This document shows, piece after piece, positions 1-9,001 of a stretch of DNA of 61,668 bases (positions are counted from its first letter, which is position 1; each line of letters begins with the position of its first letter). The notes below the pieces were generated by a model. The model ran no database searches. It was not told where the DNA came from and saw nothing but the letters and a program-made list of their open reading frames with translations. The position numbers and the translations under genes are program-made. The stretch comes from Candidatus Cryptobacteroides avicola. GTDB lineage: Bacteria > Bacteroidota > Bacteroidia > Bacteroidales > UBA932. The DNA is taken from assembly GCA_017695115.1 (NCBI GenBank), contig JADILV010000045.1, positions 1 to 61,668 of the forward strand, in the 5' to 3' direction.

Positions 1-370
1 TATCATAGGCTTTCGCGCGGAGCTTTTCCAGCTCAGCTTCTTTCTGAGCCTGTTTCAGTTGAGCCTTCAGTTCTCTGATCTGGTCGTCCTTGCTCTTTGC
101 TGACATATCCTCTTCATTTGGTTCCTGCAAAGATAGTGAACCGGATTGACTTACATACTTTCCTATCCAGGTATAAATGCTGTTTACGCTGGACAGGCTA
201 TACTCTTTACGGACTTCTTCAGGGGTTGTCTTTCCTCCCAGAATGTCTGCAACGAGCGACATGCGGCGCTCGTCGTCCAAAGGCGGAAGCTCTACTTTTC
301 GCATCTGCCAATAATGATGTCCTGTTACCGGGTCTTTGACCTTCTCGTGACGATACTCTCTTCTTGTCAT
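1..370 (-). CDS. IS3-family transposase OrfA-like, partial
   Basis: The frame is open from the ATG at 370 to the window edge, giving 123 codons with no stop. The protein starts MTRREYRHEKVKDPVTGHHY and has a helix-turn-helix-like middle (residues about 35-75, including EEVRKEYSLSSVNSIYTWIG). It then becomes charged and heptad-like with many Lys, Glu and Gln, as in the leucine-zipper part of IS3-family OrfA proteins. OrfA supplies DNA binding and, with OrfB through a programmed frameshift, the OrfAB transposase; that second part is not visible here. Family assignment comes from recognition of Bacteroidota IS3 OrfA proteins and from the adjacent element end. Confidence 0.7.
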   Translation of the reverse strand, partial: MTRREYRHEKVKDPVTGHHYWQMRKVELPPLDDERRMSLVADILGGKTTPEEVRKEYSLSSVNSIYTWIGKYVSQSGSLSLQEPNEEDMSAKSKDDQIRELKAQLKQAQKEAELEKLRAKAYD

Positions 371-410
371 TGATACTTTTCTTTGTGCCAAAAAGTGTCA
401 ACTTTTTTCA
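1..410 (-). mobile_element. IS3-type insertion sequence, 5' end only
   Basis: This is the outer end and first gene of an insertion sequence transcribed leftwards out of the window. The outer boundary is put near 410, where the minus strand begins TGAAAAAAGTTGACAC, a TG-start end as in IS3-family elements, followed by the transposase start. Beyond 410 the interrupted host gene resumes. The rest of the element (orfB, the other inverted repeat and the target duplication) lies outside the window, so the family call rests on the OrfA-like protein and the end sequence only. Confidence 0.65.
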
Positions 411-646
411 GGGAAAGACACAATGACCAGGTGATCAATGTCTGCGAGATGAAATACTCCCTGTCTGAGTTCACTATTGATGCTGAATACGAACGCGAGC
501 TGCGTAACAAAAAGAGTGCATTTATCGAGACTACAAAAACACGCAAGGCGGTACATCTTACAATGGTAACAACCTACGGAGTCCGTCAGAACTCGCATTC
601 AGGAGTTGTACAAAGCGAGATAACATTGGAGGATTTGTTTGGGTAA
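411..646 (+). pseudogene. C-terminal remnant of an AAA-type ATPase
   Basis: The open frame here encodes only a protein tail: an INVCEMKYS segment that resembles the E-x-K part of a PD-(D/E)XK nuclease-like domain, then a basic stretch, and a conserved-looking end VVQSEITLEDLFG. Bacteroidota archaeal-type ATPases of the DUF234/DUF4143 kind end this way. The N-terminal ATPase domain is missing because the insertion sequence ends at about 410. The few codons before 411 in this frame belong to the element. After the TAA at 644-646 the same frame stays open for another 40 codons to 769 and encodes an acidic peptide. Confidence 0.6.
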
Positions 647-769
647 GCTATAGCAGATGAAGAAACAAAACAAGTACTGTCAGATGATGACGAATTAGCC
701 AAATTCTATGAGTATATAAAGGAGTATGAAAGAGGATTCAGCAGTATTAATGAAAATGAGTATAAATAA
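647..769 (+). other. in-frame acidic extension after a stop codon
   Basis: Directly after the TAA of the ATPase remnant the same reading frame continues for 40 codons (ADEETKQVLSDDDELAKFYE and onward) to TAA 767-769. It has no ATG. It may be the old C-terminus of the gene, cut off by a point mutation, or chance. I do not recognise the peptide. Confidence 0.25.
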
Positions 770-780
770 TACGGGAATAA

Positions 781-957
781 AGAAAAGTTGATGATTTCAT
801 AGAAAAGTGTAGTCTCAATTCTGATGGAAAAGTGTTTAAAGGGAATTTGATTCGTTGAGAAAAGTGTGAGATAATAGGTATTATTCGCTTGAAAAAATGT
901 ATCAAAAGTTGGTTTATTCGCCAGAAAAAGTGTAATTTTGTCATTGGAAAATAATGT
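781..957 (+). repeat. array of degenerate GAAAAGTGT repeats
   Basis: A core close to AGAAAAGTGT recurs at 781, 801, 826, 858, 891, 923 and 946. The better copies are preceded by ATTCG plus two or three pyrimidines and are spaced 33 bases apart between 858 and 923; the outer ones are closer and more decayed. The array fills the space between the ATPase remnant and the intact ATPase gene that starts at 964. The copies are too short and too variable for a CRISPR array. They could be protein binding sites or traces of repeated recombination. Confidence 0.6.
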
Positions 958-963
958 CGTGCC

Positions 964-2379
964 ATGCTTAAAAGGAAAATAGAAACATATTTAGCCGACT
1001 GGAAACAGTCTGAGGACAGAAAGCCGCTGGTGATAAAAGGTATACGCCAATGTGGAAAGACATATATTGTCCAGAAATTCGCAAGGGAGAATTATGATAG
1101 CGTGGTCTATATGAATTTCATTCTTGAACCAGACAAAAAGTCTGCCTTTACTGGCAATATAGATGTTGACACCATTATTCTCAATCTCTCGGCTTTGATT
1201 AAGGGCAGTCGTTTCATCGAAGGGAAAACCTGCATTATCCTTGATGAGATTCAAGAATGTAAGGAAGCAAGGACTGCCTTGAAGTCATTCCATGTAGACG
1301 GGCGTTTCGATGTCATTGCCACAGGTTCTCTTTTGGGAGTGAAAGGTTACGGTCAAAGCAAGAAAAAGAAAGAAGATATAGGACAAGATTCAATTCCTGT
1401 CGGACACGAAACCGTGATAGACATGTACCCGTTGGATTTTGAAGAGTTTCTATGGGCAAACGGTATCAGTCCGGCGGTTATTGATTCTGTAAAATCATGC
1501 TTTGAGAACGAGACGGTTGTTCCCGAGGGGGTTCATAAGGCCATGATGGAGTTGCTGTACAGATATGTCATTGTTGGAGGTTTGCCGGAAGTGGTGAATT
1601 GTTTCCTTGAGACCAAGAATATCGAACTAATATATAAGTTACAGCGAAATCTTATTGCCGAATATGAAGAGGATATGGTCAAATATGCAGATGATGCAGA
1701 CAAACCCAATATCCGTGAATGTTTTGAATCTATTCCGAAGCAATTGGCTAAAGAGAACAAGAAATTCCAGTATTCAGTTGTAAAAAAGGGAGGAAGGTCT
1801 TCTCAATACATCGGTAGTATTCAATGGCTGGAGGATGTCGGGATCGTTCGTAGATGCTATAACATACAGACCACGGAACTGCCGTTAGAGGGAAATTCCA
1901 TCAAAGACTGTTTCAAAGTGTACACTACTGATATAGGTCTTCTTGTGGCAATGCTCGACTATGGTACTCAGGCGGATATTTTAAAGGGTAATCTTCTTGG
2001 ATACAAGGGCGCTGTCTTTGAGAATCTGATGGCGGATTTTCTATGTAAATCCGGTCAAAAACTATACTATCTCCATAAGGACAGCGGTCTTGAATTGGAC
2101 TTTCTGGTAAGATTCAAAGGGGAATGTGTTATACTTGAAATCAAGTCAAAAACCAGTAAGTCAAAAAGCATGACTACAGTTCTTAAAAACAAGGACGTCT
2201 ATCATGTTAAAAATGCAATCAAGCTGGGACAATATAATGTAGGACGCAAGGGAGATATACTTACTATTCCGCTATACATGGGATTTCTTGTTAACGACAA
2301 ACTTGCTGACGTTATCATTCCTGACGTTGATGTGAGTTTATTGAACGTAAATAAGAACACGGGGACGAAGCAAAACTAA
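964..2379 (+). CDS. AAA_14 ATPase with C-terminal DUF4143 domain
   Basis: This encodes an ATP-binding protein of 471 residues. The N-terminal AAA_14 domain has a Walker A-like GIRQCGKT (about residues 26-33) and Walker B IILDEIQE (about 91-98). The C-terminal DUF4143 part has a PD-(D/E)XK-like pattern with D in GLELDFLV and E-x-K in VILEIKSK (about 378-400). The biological role of this family is unknown; it occurs in many copies in Bacteroidota and is often linked to mobile DNA. Here it lies downstream of a truncated relative and of the repeat array at 781-957. The ATG at 964 sits just after the last repeat-like copy, with no clear ribosome site. The high A+T of the gene contrasts with the housekeeping genes to its right and suggests acquisition. 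Confidence 0.85.
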   Translation: MLKRKIETYLADWKQSEDRKPLVIKGIRQCGKTYIVQKFARENYDSVVYMNFILEPDKKSAFTGNIDVDTIILNLSALIKGSRFIEGKTCIILDEIQECKEARTALKSFHVDGRFDVIATGSLLGVKGYGQSKKKKEDIGQDSIPVGHETVIDMYPLDFEEFLWANGISPAVIDSVKSCFENETVVPEGVHKAMMELLYRYVIVGGLPEVVNCFLETKNIELIYKLQRNLIAEYEEDMVKYADDADKPNIRECFESIPKQLAKENKKFQYSVVKKGGRSSQYIGSIQWLEDVGIVRRCYNIQTTELPLEGNSIKDCFKVYTTDIGLLVAMLDYGTQADILKGNLLGYKGAVFENLMADFLCKSGQKLYYLHKDSGLELDFLVRFKGECVILEIKSKTSKSKSMTTVLKNKDVYHVKNAIKLGQYNVGRKGDILTIPLYMGFLVNDKLADVIIPDVDVSLLNVNKNTGTKQN

Positions 2380-2382
2380 AGG

Positions 2383-2595
2383 ACTTTATTTATTTGTGGA
2401 CGTCAGGCTATAGATTTAACAAAAACTTTTTTGACTGAAGCGCTGGATGGTAATACCACCATATCTGATGCGAGGAAGGAAAGGATATTGAGATTTTTAG
2501 ATATCAAGGCTGATATATTTAGCATCTTCTTCCCTCTAAAAGGATCAATGGGTAATCCGGGAAATAATAGGAGTACCGCGAATCTTATATGGTAA
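2383..2595 (+). pseudogene. orphan coding remnant after the ATPase
   Basis: In the same frame as the ATPase, after its stop codon, there are 70 open codons (LFICGRQAIDLTKTFLTEAL and onward) ending at TAA 2593-2595. There is no start codon at the left end. The composition looks protein-like, so this may be the tail of a lost gene, but I cannot name a family. It could also be chance. Confidence 0.25.
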
Positions 2596-2607
2596 CGGCC
2601 TGTGGAG

Positions 2608-3192
2608 TTACCTTATCCCTATGAATTTGTGGGTCTGGAGGGAAAGTCTCCAGTGGGGGTGTTCCTTGCAGAATTCGATGGCTTCGGAGAGTAGACGGCG
2701 GTTTTCTTCCGGGTCACCGGTATCGCATGGCTGGAGGAAGTGGTGGCGTGCGGCGATGCCCGAATAGATGGACATGTCCTGACGATGGTAGATGACTTTG
2801 ATTTCGTCGCATTCCCGCAGGCTCAGTTCCGCTCCTGTCTGGACATCGAATTTCGGGGATAGTGTCACCCAGTCGGCATTGCCAGGCAGGGGATGGGTAC
2901 CGTTGGTCTCTATGGCTACGAATTTTCCGAGACTGTGCAGCGATATGATGAATTCCCTGTCTATGAAAAGGGAAGGCTCGCCTCCGGTCAGGACCACGTG
3001 CTGAGAAGGGTATTTCTCTACCTCCTCGAGGATTTCAGGCTCTGTAAGAAGCTGTCCGTCAGAATGGTCCGTGTCGCAGTAGGGACAGTGCAGATTGCAC
3101 CCGGAGAACCGGATGAATATGGCAGGTGTTCCCGTGTAGTAGCCTTCTCCCTGAAGGGAATAGAAGATTTCATTGATCTTGTAGGTTTTCAT
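2608..3192 (-). CDS. queE: 7-carboxy-7-deazaguanine synthase QueE
   Basis: QueE is a radical SAM enzyme that converts 6-carboxy-5,6,7,8-tetrahydropterin to 7-carboxy-7-deazaguanine on the path to preQ0 and queuosine. The protein is 194 residues, a normal compact size. Cys32, Cys36 and Cys39 form the CX3CX2C motif that binds the [4Fe-4S] cluster, next to an N-terminal SLQGEGYYTG stretch characteristic of QueE. VLTGGEPSL is the usual radical SAM GGE motif. The ATG overlaps the stop of the upstream queD by four bases (ATGA), so the two are translationally coupled and supply consecutive pathway steps. Confidence 0.95.
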   Translation of the reverse strand: MKTYKINEIFYSLQGEGYYTGTPAIFIRFSGCNLHCPYCDTDHSDGQLLTEPEILEEVEKYPSQHVVLTGGEPSLFIDREFIISLHSLGKFVAIETNGTHPLPGNADWVTLSPKFDVQTGAELSLRECDEIKVIYHRQDMSIYSGIAARHHFLQPCDTGDPEENRRLLSEAIEFCKEHPHWRLSLQTHKFIGIR

Positions 3193-3542
3193 AGCGCTGC
3201 GTTTTCAAAACCGTCCTTTACATATACAGCAATATTCCCTTCGGATTCCTGGAACACCACTTTATAGCATTCCGGTATCTGGTCGCATATCCATTTTGCA
3301 AGGTTCTCTGCAGTGGGATTGAGGGATATGAGTTCGTTTGCATAGCCGTGGTCCAGCTGTGAGGTCACGGTTTCTTTTATATGCTTGAAATCCACTACCA
3401 TACCGTTGGAATTGAGCTGCCCGGAGCAGCAGAATACCGTGACGATGGCGTTGTGCCCGTGAAGTTTCGTGCACTTGCTCTCATAGTCGAGGGTAAGTTT
3501 GTGTGCGAAAGCTATTTCTATGCGTTTGGATACGTAGTACAT
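3189..3542 (-). CDS. queD: 6-carboxy-tetrahydropterin synthase QueD
   Basis: QueD converts dihydroneopterin triphosphate to 6-carboxy-tetrahydropterin, the substrate of QueE. The protein is 117 residues from the ATG at 3542 (MYYVSKRIEIAFAHKL). The frame is open further upstream to 3608, but that extension runs over the promoter and is rejected. Zinc ligands are visible in FAHKL and in the HGH of KCTKLHGHNA, and the Cys four residues before HGH is the usual catalytic one. The gene has a promoter match at 3567-3596 and overlaps queE at its 3' end. Confidence 0.93.
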   Translation of the reverse strand: MYYVSKRIEIAFAHKLTLDYESKCTKLHGHNAIVTVFCCSGQLNSNGMVVDFKHIKETVTSQLDHGYANELISLNPTAENLAKWICDQIPECYKVVFQESEGNIAVYVKDGFENAAL

Positions 3543-3566
3543 GCAGTCCGATTGAATTTCAGCTTG

Positions 3567-3596
3567 CAAACATATAAATTTTTTGCAGACCGACAA
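3567..3596 (-). promoter_or_regulatory. promoter of queD-queE
   Basis: On the minus strand TTG (3596-3594) is followed after 19 bases by TATGTTTG (3574-3567), which fits the Bacteroidota pattern TTG-N19-TAnnTTTG. It lies about 25 bases upstream of the queD ATG. Confidence 0.6.
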
Positions 3597-3630
3597 TGAC
3601 CGGAGCAAAAGAAGATATAGAAATTATTCT

Positions 3631-3638
3631 TAAATTTG
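3631..3638 (+). promoter_or_regulatory. -7 box upstream of valS
   Basis: TAAATTTG matches TAnnTTTG and lies 70 bases before the valS ATG. A second weaker candidate, ATATTTTG, follows at 3642-3649. No convincing -33 element was seen. Confidence 0.45.
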
Positions 3639-3708
3639 CACGATATTTTGCCCGACAAGGGTTGGATAATTGTAAATTGTTGAAGATTAATATATTAGGA
3701 TAGATTTT

Positions 3709-6357
3709 ATGGAACTTCCTGCTAAGTACAGTCCTGCCGAGACGGAGGACAAATGGTATGCCTGGTGGCTGAAAAACAAGTTTTTCCATTCGGAACCGGA
3801 TGAAAGAGAACCCTACACGATAGTGATTCCGCCGCCAAACGTGACAGGAATCCTGCACATGGGGCATGTGCTGAACAACACTCTGAATGATGTACTTGTG
3901 CGCAAGGCCAGGATGGACGGGAAGAATGCCTGCTGGGTGCCGGGAACCGACCATGCTTCCATCGCGACGGAAAGCAAGGTGGTGGCGAAGCTCAAGGCGG
4001 AAGGCATCAACAAAGAGGACATCACACGCGAGGAATTCCTCAGACATGCGTGGGAGTGGAAAGAGAAGCACGGAGGGATCATCCTCAGCCAGCTTCGCAA
4101 GTTGGGTGCCTCATGCGACTGGGACAGGACGAAATTCACCATGGACCCTGACCTGAGCGAGGCGGTCATCAACACATTCGTGTATTTCTACAAAAAAGGC
4201 TATATCTACAGAGGTATCCGCATGGTGAACTGGGATCCTGTCGGGCTTACTGCCGTAAGTGACGAGGAAGTGATCCACAGGGACACCGTCAGCAAGTTCT
4301 ATCATCTGAGATATTTCATTTCCGACGGGAACGGTAACCCTACGGACAAATATATCATCATCGCGACTACGCGCCCCGAAACCATCATGGCGGATTCCGC
4401 GGTATGTATCAATCCTGAGGATGAAAGATATCATTGGCTGAAAGGCAAGAAGATACTCATTCCTTTGATAAATAAGGAGATACCTATCATCGAAGACAGC
4501 TATGTGGAGATGGGCTTCGGTACAGGCTGTCTGAAAGTGACCCCGGCCCATGATGTGAACGACTATGAAATCGGCCTCAGACACAACCTTCCTGTCCTGG
4601 ACATCATCGATGACCACGGACGTCTGAACGAGAAGGCGCAGATACTGGTGGGAGAGGACCGCTTTGAAGCAAGGAAGAAGATAGAAGTCATGCTGCAGGA
4701 GGCCGGAAACCTTGAAAAAGTAGAGGATTACACATCTCCGGTAGGCTATTCCGAGAGGACGAATGCAGTCATCGAGCCGAGGCTTTCGATGCAGTGGTTC
4801 CTGAAGATGGAAGACCTTGCCAAGGAGGCTCTGGAGTCGGTGGAAAGCGGAAAAGTCAAACTCATTCCGGACAAATACAGGAACACATACCGTCACTGGA
4901 TGGAGAATGTCCGTGACTGGTGTATCTCCCGCCAGTTGTGGTGGGGCCAGCGCATCCCGGCCTATTATCTGCCTGACGGACGTTTTGTAGTGGAAGCTAC
5001 TGCAGAAGAAGCCCTTAAAGCGGCGCAGGCGCTCGATCCAAAGGTTACTGCTGCAGACCTGAAGCAGGATGAGGATGTGCTTGATACATGGTTCTCGTCA
5101 TGGCTATGGCCGATTTCCGTGTTCGATACACACAAGGCGGGGCATCCAGAAGCGCAGCCTAACAAGGATCTTGCATACTACTATCCTACTAATGACCTGG
5201 TTACAGGTCCGGATATCCTGTTCTTCTGGGTGGCGAGGATGATCATGGCAGGAGACGAGTTCATGCATGACGTACCTTTCCGCAATGTCTATCTGACCGG
5301 TATCGTACGCGACAAGCTCGGCCGCAAGATGTCCAAGACTCTGGGGAACTCTCCTGACCCTCTGGACCTTATAGCAAAATACGGTGCGGACGGAGTCCGT
5401 CTGGGCATGATGCTCTGCACCTCTGCGGGCAACGATATCCTCTTTGACGAGTCGCAGGTGGAGCAGGGCAGGAACTTCTGCAACAAGGTATGGAACGCGT
5501 TCCGTCTTATGAAAGGCTGGAGCGTAGACGGGAAGGCCGCGCAGCCTGAGGCGGCTGCAGTAGCCGTCAGATGGTTTGAAAACAAACTGGACATGACCAT
5601 AGAGACAGTGGAGGACCACTACTCCAAGTTCAGGATTTCAGATGCCATCATGACCATATACAAGCTTTTCTGGGATGATTTCTGCGCATGGTATCTCGAA
5701 GCTGTCAAGCCGGCTTACGGTGCAGGAATAGATGCCGCGACTTTCAAGGCTACAGAAAAGTTCTTCGATGCGCTCCTGAAGATGATACATCCTTTCATGC
5801 CGTTCATCACTGAGGAGCTTTGGCAGAATATGGAGCCGAGGAAAGAAGGGGAGACCATCATGCTGCAGAGGACGCCTTCGGCAGGAGCCTATGACAAGAC
5901 CGTCATCGCGGATTTCGATATGGCTTGCGAGGCCGTGGTCGCCGTCCGCAGCATCCGCCAGCAGAAAGGTCTGTCGCAGAAAGATGCCCTTACACTTCTG
6001 GTCAAGGGCGGTTTCCCTATGGATACGCTTCCTGTGGTACAGAAACTTGCGAACATTTCATCGGTTTCTGCAGTACAGTCTTTCGACGGAGTGTCAGGCG
6101 TGTCATTCATGGTAAGGACAGTGGAGATGTTCGTGCCTCTTGAAGGCCTTGTAAATGCTGAGGAAGAGCTTGCAAAACTTGAGGCCGCTCTGGATTACCA
6201 GGAGAAATTCCTTGCATCGGTACGCAAAAAGCTCTCGAACGAGAGGTTCGTGGCCAATGCTCCGGAGCAGGTCGTAGCCGTAGAGCGCAAGAAGGAGGCG
6301 GATTCCCTCTCCAAGATCGAGAGCCTTAAGGCCGCCATCGCAGCGTTGAAAAAGTAA
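3709..6357 (+). CDS. valS: valyl-tRNA synthetase
   Basis: ValS attaches valine to tRNA-Val in the cytosol. The protein is 882 residues, close to the usual bacterial length. The class I signature appears as HMGH at residues 50-53 and KMSKT at about 540-544. The editing (CP1) domain lies between them and contains [10 protein letters not shown], and an anticodon-binding domain follows. The last 70 residues form a Lys/Glu-rich coiled coil, the valine-specific C-terminal arm. The gene is followed after four bases by a thioesterase gene and probably shares its transcript. Confidence 0.97.
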   Translation: MELPAKYSPAETEDKWYAWWLKNKFFHSEPDEREPYTIVIPPPNVTGILHMGHVLNNTLNDVLVRKARMDGKNACWVPGTDHASIATESKVVAKLKAEGINKEDITREEFLRHAWEWKEKHGGIILSQLRKLGASCDWDRTKFTMDPDLSEAVINTFVYFYKKGYIYRGIRMVNWDPVGLTAVSDEEVIHRDTVSKFYHLRYFISDGNGNPTDKYIIIATTRPETIMADSAVCINPEDERYHWLKGKKILIPLINKEIPIIEDSYVEMGFGTGCLKVTPAHDVNDYEIGLRHNLPVLDIIDDHGRLNEKAQILVGEDRFEARKKIEVMLQEAGNLEKVEDYTSPVGYSERTNAVIEPRLSMQWFLKMEDLAKEALESVESGKVKLIPDKYRNTYRHWMENVRDWCISRQLWWGQRIPAYYLPDGRFVVEATAEEALKAAQALDPKVTAADLKQDEDVLDTWFSSWLWPISVFDTHKAGHPEAQPNKDLAYYYPTNDLVTGPDILFFWVARMIMAGDEFMHDVPFRNVYLTGIVRDKLGRKMSKTLGNSPDPLDLIAKYGADGVRLGMMLCTSAGNDILFDESQVEQGRNFCNKVWNAFRLMKGWSVDGKAAQPEAAAVAVRWFENKLDMTIETVEDHYSKFRISDAIMTIYKLFWDDFCAWYLEAVKPAYGAGIDAATFKATEKFFDALLKMIHPFMPFITEELWQNMEPRKEGETIMLQRTPSAGAYDKTVIADFDMACEAVVAVRSIRQQKGLSQKDALTLLVKGGFPMDTLPVVQKLANISSVSAVQSFDGVSGVSFMVRTVEMFVPLEGLVNAEEELAKLEAALDYQEKFLASVRKKLSNERFVANAPEQVVAVERKKEADSLSKIESLKAAIAALKK

Positions 6358-6361
6358 GCGT

Positions 6362-6766
6362 ATGAAATCGGAACTTGAACTTGATATAAGGTACTACGAG
6401 ACGGACCAGATGGGAATCGTCCACCATTCGAACTACGTCAGGTTTTTCGAGTGCGGCAGGTCGGACATGATGCAGAAGGCAGGTCTGCCCATAGAGCAGA
6501 TCGAGAAAGACGGTGTGATGCTTCCAGTGGTGTCCGTGGAGTGCCATTACAAGCATCCGGCATATATGGGCGACAGGATACGGATAGTCTCAGTCATAGA
6601 CAAGGTGCCGATGGCCAAGCTCGTGGTAAAGAACGAGATATACAACCAGAAAGGAGATCTGCTCGTAACGGGGGAGGTAGTCCTCGGGTTTATAGATTCG
6701 GTTTCACGCCGTCCTGTACGTTGCCCGGAATCGCTGGCAAAGGTCATAGCCGCCAGTCTTGACTGA
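6362..6766 (+). CDS. YbgC-like acyl-CoA thioesterase (4HBT hotdog)
   Basis: This is a single hotdog-fold thioesterase of 134 residues, near the family norm. The N-terminal YYETDQMGIVHHSNYVRFFE contains the conserved Asp and the Tyr/Phe active-site helix of the 4-hydroxybenzoyl-CoA thioesterase family. Family members hydrolyse acyl-CoA or acyl-ACP thioesters; the actual substrate cannot be read from sequence. It starts four bases after valS, so co-transcription is likely. Confidence 0.85.
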   Translation: MKSELELDIRYYETDQMGIVHHSNYVRFFECGRSDMMQKAGLPIEQIEKDGVMLPVVSVECHYKHPAYMGDRIRIVSVIDKVPMAKLVVKNEIYNQKGDLLVTGEVVLGFIDSVSRRPVRCPESLAKVIAASLD

Positions 6767-6784
6767 TACTTTGGTTGAAGGATT

Positions 6785-6813
6785 TGTCATCCCTGGCGAA
6801 GGCCGGGCCGATG
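6785..6813. repeat. REP-like fragment (GTCATCCCTGGCGAAGGCC)
   Basis: This short stretch between the thioesterase gene and tatA resembles the interspersed GTCATCCC..GCGAAG.. elements seen intact at 49457 and 53207. It looks like a decayed single arm. Confidence 0.35.
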
Positions 6814-6858
6814 GAACTGTAAAAAAAGGAATTGTAAATAATCAAAATATTTGAAAGT

Positions 6859-7068
6859 ATGTATATACCATTAGTTTTCGGATTGGGTTTCTGGGAAATA
6901 GCGATCATTGTTTTTGTGATAATATTGCTTTTCGGAGCAAAGAAGATCCCAGAGTTGATGGGTGGTATCGGAAAAGGTATCAAAAGTTTCAAGGAAGGGG
7001 TGAAGAATGATGATGACAAACAGAAGAAGATTTCTTCCGGTTCAGAACAAAAGCCTGATGACCAATGA
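6859..7068 (+). CDS. tatA: Sec-independent translocase TatA/E-type subunit
   Basis: This is a 69-residue protein with the TatA plan: a short periplasmic N-terminus, one membrane helix (about residues 11-26, FWEIAIIVFVIILLFGAKKI), the FGAKKIPE hinge, then an amphipathic helix and a polar acidic/basic tail. TatA forms the pore of the twin-arginine pathway that exports folded proteins. No tatC is nearby. The stop overlaps the start of the ABC-F gene (ATGA), which suggests one transcript. Confidence 0.9.
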   Translation: MYIPLVFGLGFWEIAIIVFVIILLFGAKKIPELMGGIGKGIKSFKEGVKNDDDKQKKISSGSEQKPDDQ

Positions 7069-8993
7069 TATCCATTAATGGATTGACAGTAGCTTACGGT
7101 GGTTTCACCCTTCTGGACGACATCAATTTCCATATCAGCGAGAACGACAAGATCGGTCTGGTAGGGAAGAACGGTGCCGGCAAGTCTACTATACTGAAAC
7201 TCATCTGCGGACTCCAGTCTCCGACTTCAGGCAAGGTAGCGGTCCCTTCCGGAATAAAGATCGGATATCTTCCCCAGATAATGGAGCATCATAAGGGCAA
7301 AAGTGTCATAGACGAGACTATGACGGCCTTTGCCGAAATGTATGCCAAAGAAGACGAACTGGAGAGGATTACCGGGGAACTGGCCTCAAGGGAGGACTAT
7401 GAATCAAAAGAGTATCAGAACCTTATAATCCGGCTGAACGAAATCAACGATTCCCTGACTTTCAGCCGGAGCGAATCGCCGCGTGTGCAGGCGGAACGAA
7501 CGTTGCAGGGTCTCGGATTCAAATATGAAGAACTCGGCAGACCTACCGAGACGTTCAGCCAGGGCTGGAACATGCGTATAGAACTGGCCAAGATACTGCT
7601 CTCGAAGCCTGATGTGCTTCTTCTCGACGAGCCGACCAACCATCTGGACATAGAATCCATAGAGTGGCTCGAAGGCTATCTCAAGGACTATAAAGGCTCT
7701 CTGGTGCTGATTTCGCACGACAGGAAATTCCTGGACAACATTACCAACCGTACTGTCGAGATAATGCTTGGGCATATCCATGACTATAAAGTCCCGTACA
7801 GCAAGTATCTGGAACTGAGGAAGGAACGGATAGCGCAGCAACAGGCGGCGTATGAGAACCAGCAGAGGATGATAGAGAAGAGCGAGGAGTTCATCGAGAG
7901 GTTCCGCTATAAACCGACAAAGTCCAACCAGGTACAGTCACGCATAAAACAGCTGGAAAAGCTGGAGCGCATAGAAATAGATGAAGAAGACAAGTCGGCG
8001 CTCGTGGTGAAATTCCCTCCGGCACCGCGTTCCGGAGATATCGCGTTCAAAGCTACGGACCTGACTGTCGGCTATGGTTCCAAAGTAGTCTTTTCCGGAG
8101 CTGACATCGAGGTGAGAAGAGGGGAGAAGGTGGCTCTCGTCGGCCGTAACGGTGAAGGCAAGACCACCCTGATGAGGGTGATAATGAAGGAACTGGACCC
8201 GATATCGGGAGAGGCCAGGACCGGCCATAATGTCAACATAGGCTATTATGCCCAAAATCAGGAAGACATACTGGACAAGCAGGACACTGTTTTCGAGACT
8301 CTTGACCGTATAGCTGTCGGGGATATCAGGACAAAACTGAGGGACATCCTGGCGGCTTTCCTGTTCAAAGGGGAGGATATAGACAAGAAGGTGGCAGTGC
8401 TCAGCGGAGGGGAACGGGCCCGTCTTGCAATGGCCAAGCTCATGCTCAACCCGTACAATCTCCTGGCTCTCGACGAGCCGACCAACCACATGGACATAAG
8501 ATCAAAGGATATCCTGAAACAGGCCCTTAAATCATACGACGGGACACTGATTATCGTATCACACGACAGGGACTTTCTGGACGGACTTGTGGACAAGCTG
8601 TATGAGTTCAGGGACGGCAAGGTGAAAGAGCATCTGGGTACTGTGGCCGAGTTCCTTGAACGGCGGAAACTAGAGAATCTCAATGAACTGGAGCGGCATT
8701 ACAAGCCAGTAGAAGATAAACCTGCGGAGGACCGTGAGAAGAAAGCCGCGTCACAGCAGGAATACCAGGCGAAGAAGTTCGTTTCCAAGGAGGAAAAACG
8801 CCGCAAGAACAGGATCGCTTTTCTGGAGAAGTCGATAGGAGAGATAGAGGAAAAGATGAAGTCAATAGAAGCCAGCCTGATGAACCCAGGACCGGAAGAT
8901 GATATCATGGATCTCACGAGGGAATATCTGGAGCTGAAACGCGATCTGGATGCAAAGACCGACGAGTGGGTGGCTCTCGGCAGTGAGGAATAA
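7065..8993 (+). CDS. ABC-F family ribosome-associated ATPase
   Basis: The protein has 642 residues, two ABC ATPase domains and no membrane segment, as in ABC-F proteins. Walker A motifs are GKNGAGKS (about 34-41) and GRNGEGKT (about 363-370). The signature is degenerate in domain 1 (FSQGW) and canonical in domain 2 (LSGGERARL). Both Walker B motifs read LLLDEPTNHLD or LALDEPTNHMD. The inter-domain linker is charged and helical, as in the P-site tRNA interaction motif, and the C-terminus is a coiled coil. Such proteins act on ribosomes, some of them conferring resistance to ribosome-targeting antibiotics. Subfamily (Uup/YdiF-like) is not certain. The start overlaps tatA by four bases. Confidence 0.9.
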   Translation: MISINGLTVAYGGFTLLDDINFHISENDKIGLVGKNGAGKSTILKLICGLQSPTSGKVAVPSGIKIGYLPQIMEHHKGKSVIDETMTAFAEMYAKEDELERITGELASREDYESKEYQNLIIRLNEINDSLTFSRSESPRVQAERTLQGLGFKYEELGRPTETFSQGWNMRIELAKILLSKPDVLLLDEPTNHLDIESIEWLEGYLKDYKGSLVLISHDRKFLDNITNRTVEIMLGHIHDYKVPYSKYLELRKERIAQQQAAYENQQRMIEKSEEFIERFRYKPTKSNQVQSRIKQLEKLERIEIDEEDKSALVVKFPPAPRSGDIAFKATDLTVGYGSKVVFSGADIEVRRGEKVALVGRNGEGKTTLMRVIMKELDPISGEARTGHNVNIGYYAQNQEDILDKQDTVFETLDRIAVGDIRTKLRDILAAFLFKGEDIDKKVAVLSGGERARLAMAKLMLNPYNLLALDEPTNHMDIRSKDILKQALKSYDGTLIIVSHDRDFLDGLVDKLYEFRDGKVKEHLGTVAEFLERRKLENLNELERHYKPVEDKPAEDREKKAASQQEYQAKKFVSKEEKRRKNRIAFLEKSIGEIEEKMKSIEASLMNPGPEDDIMDLTREYLELKRDLDAKTDEWVALGSEE

Positions 8994-9001
8994 CAGCGAT
9001 A

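Noticed and set aside
801..957. CRISPR-like array
   Set aside because: The repeat core is only about 10 bases, copies differ and spacing is uneven. There are no cas genes, so it was kept as a degenerate repeat array.
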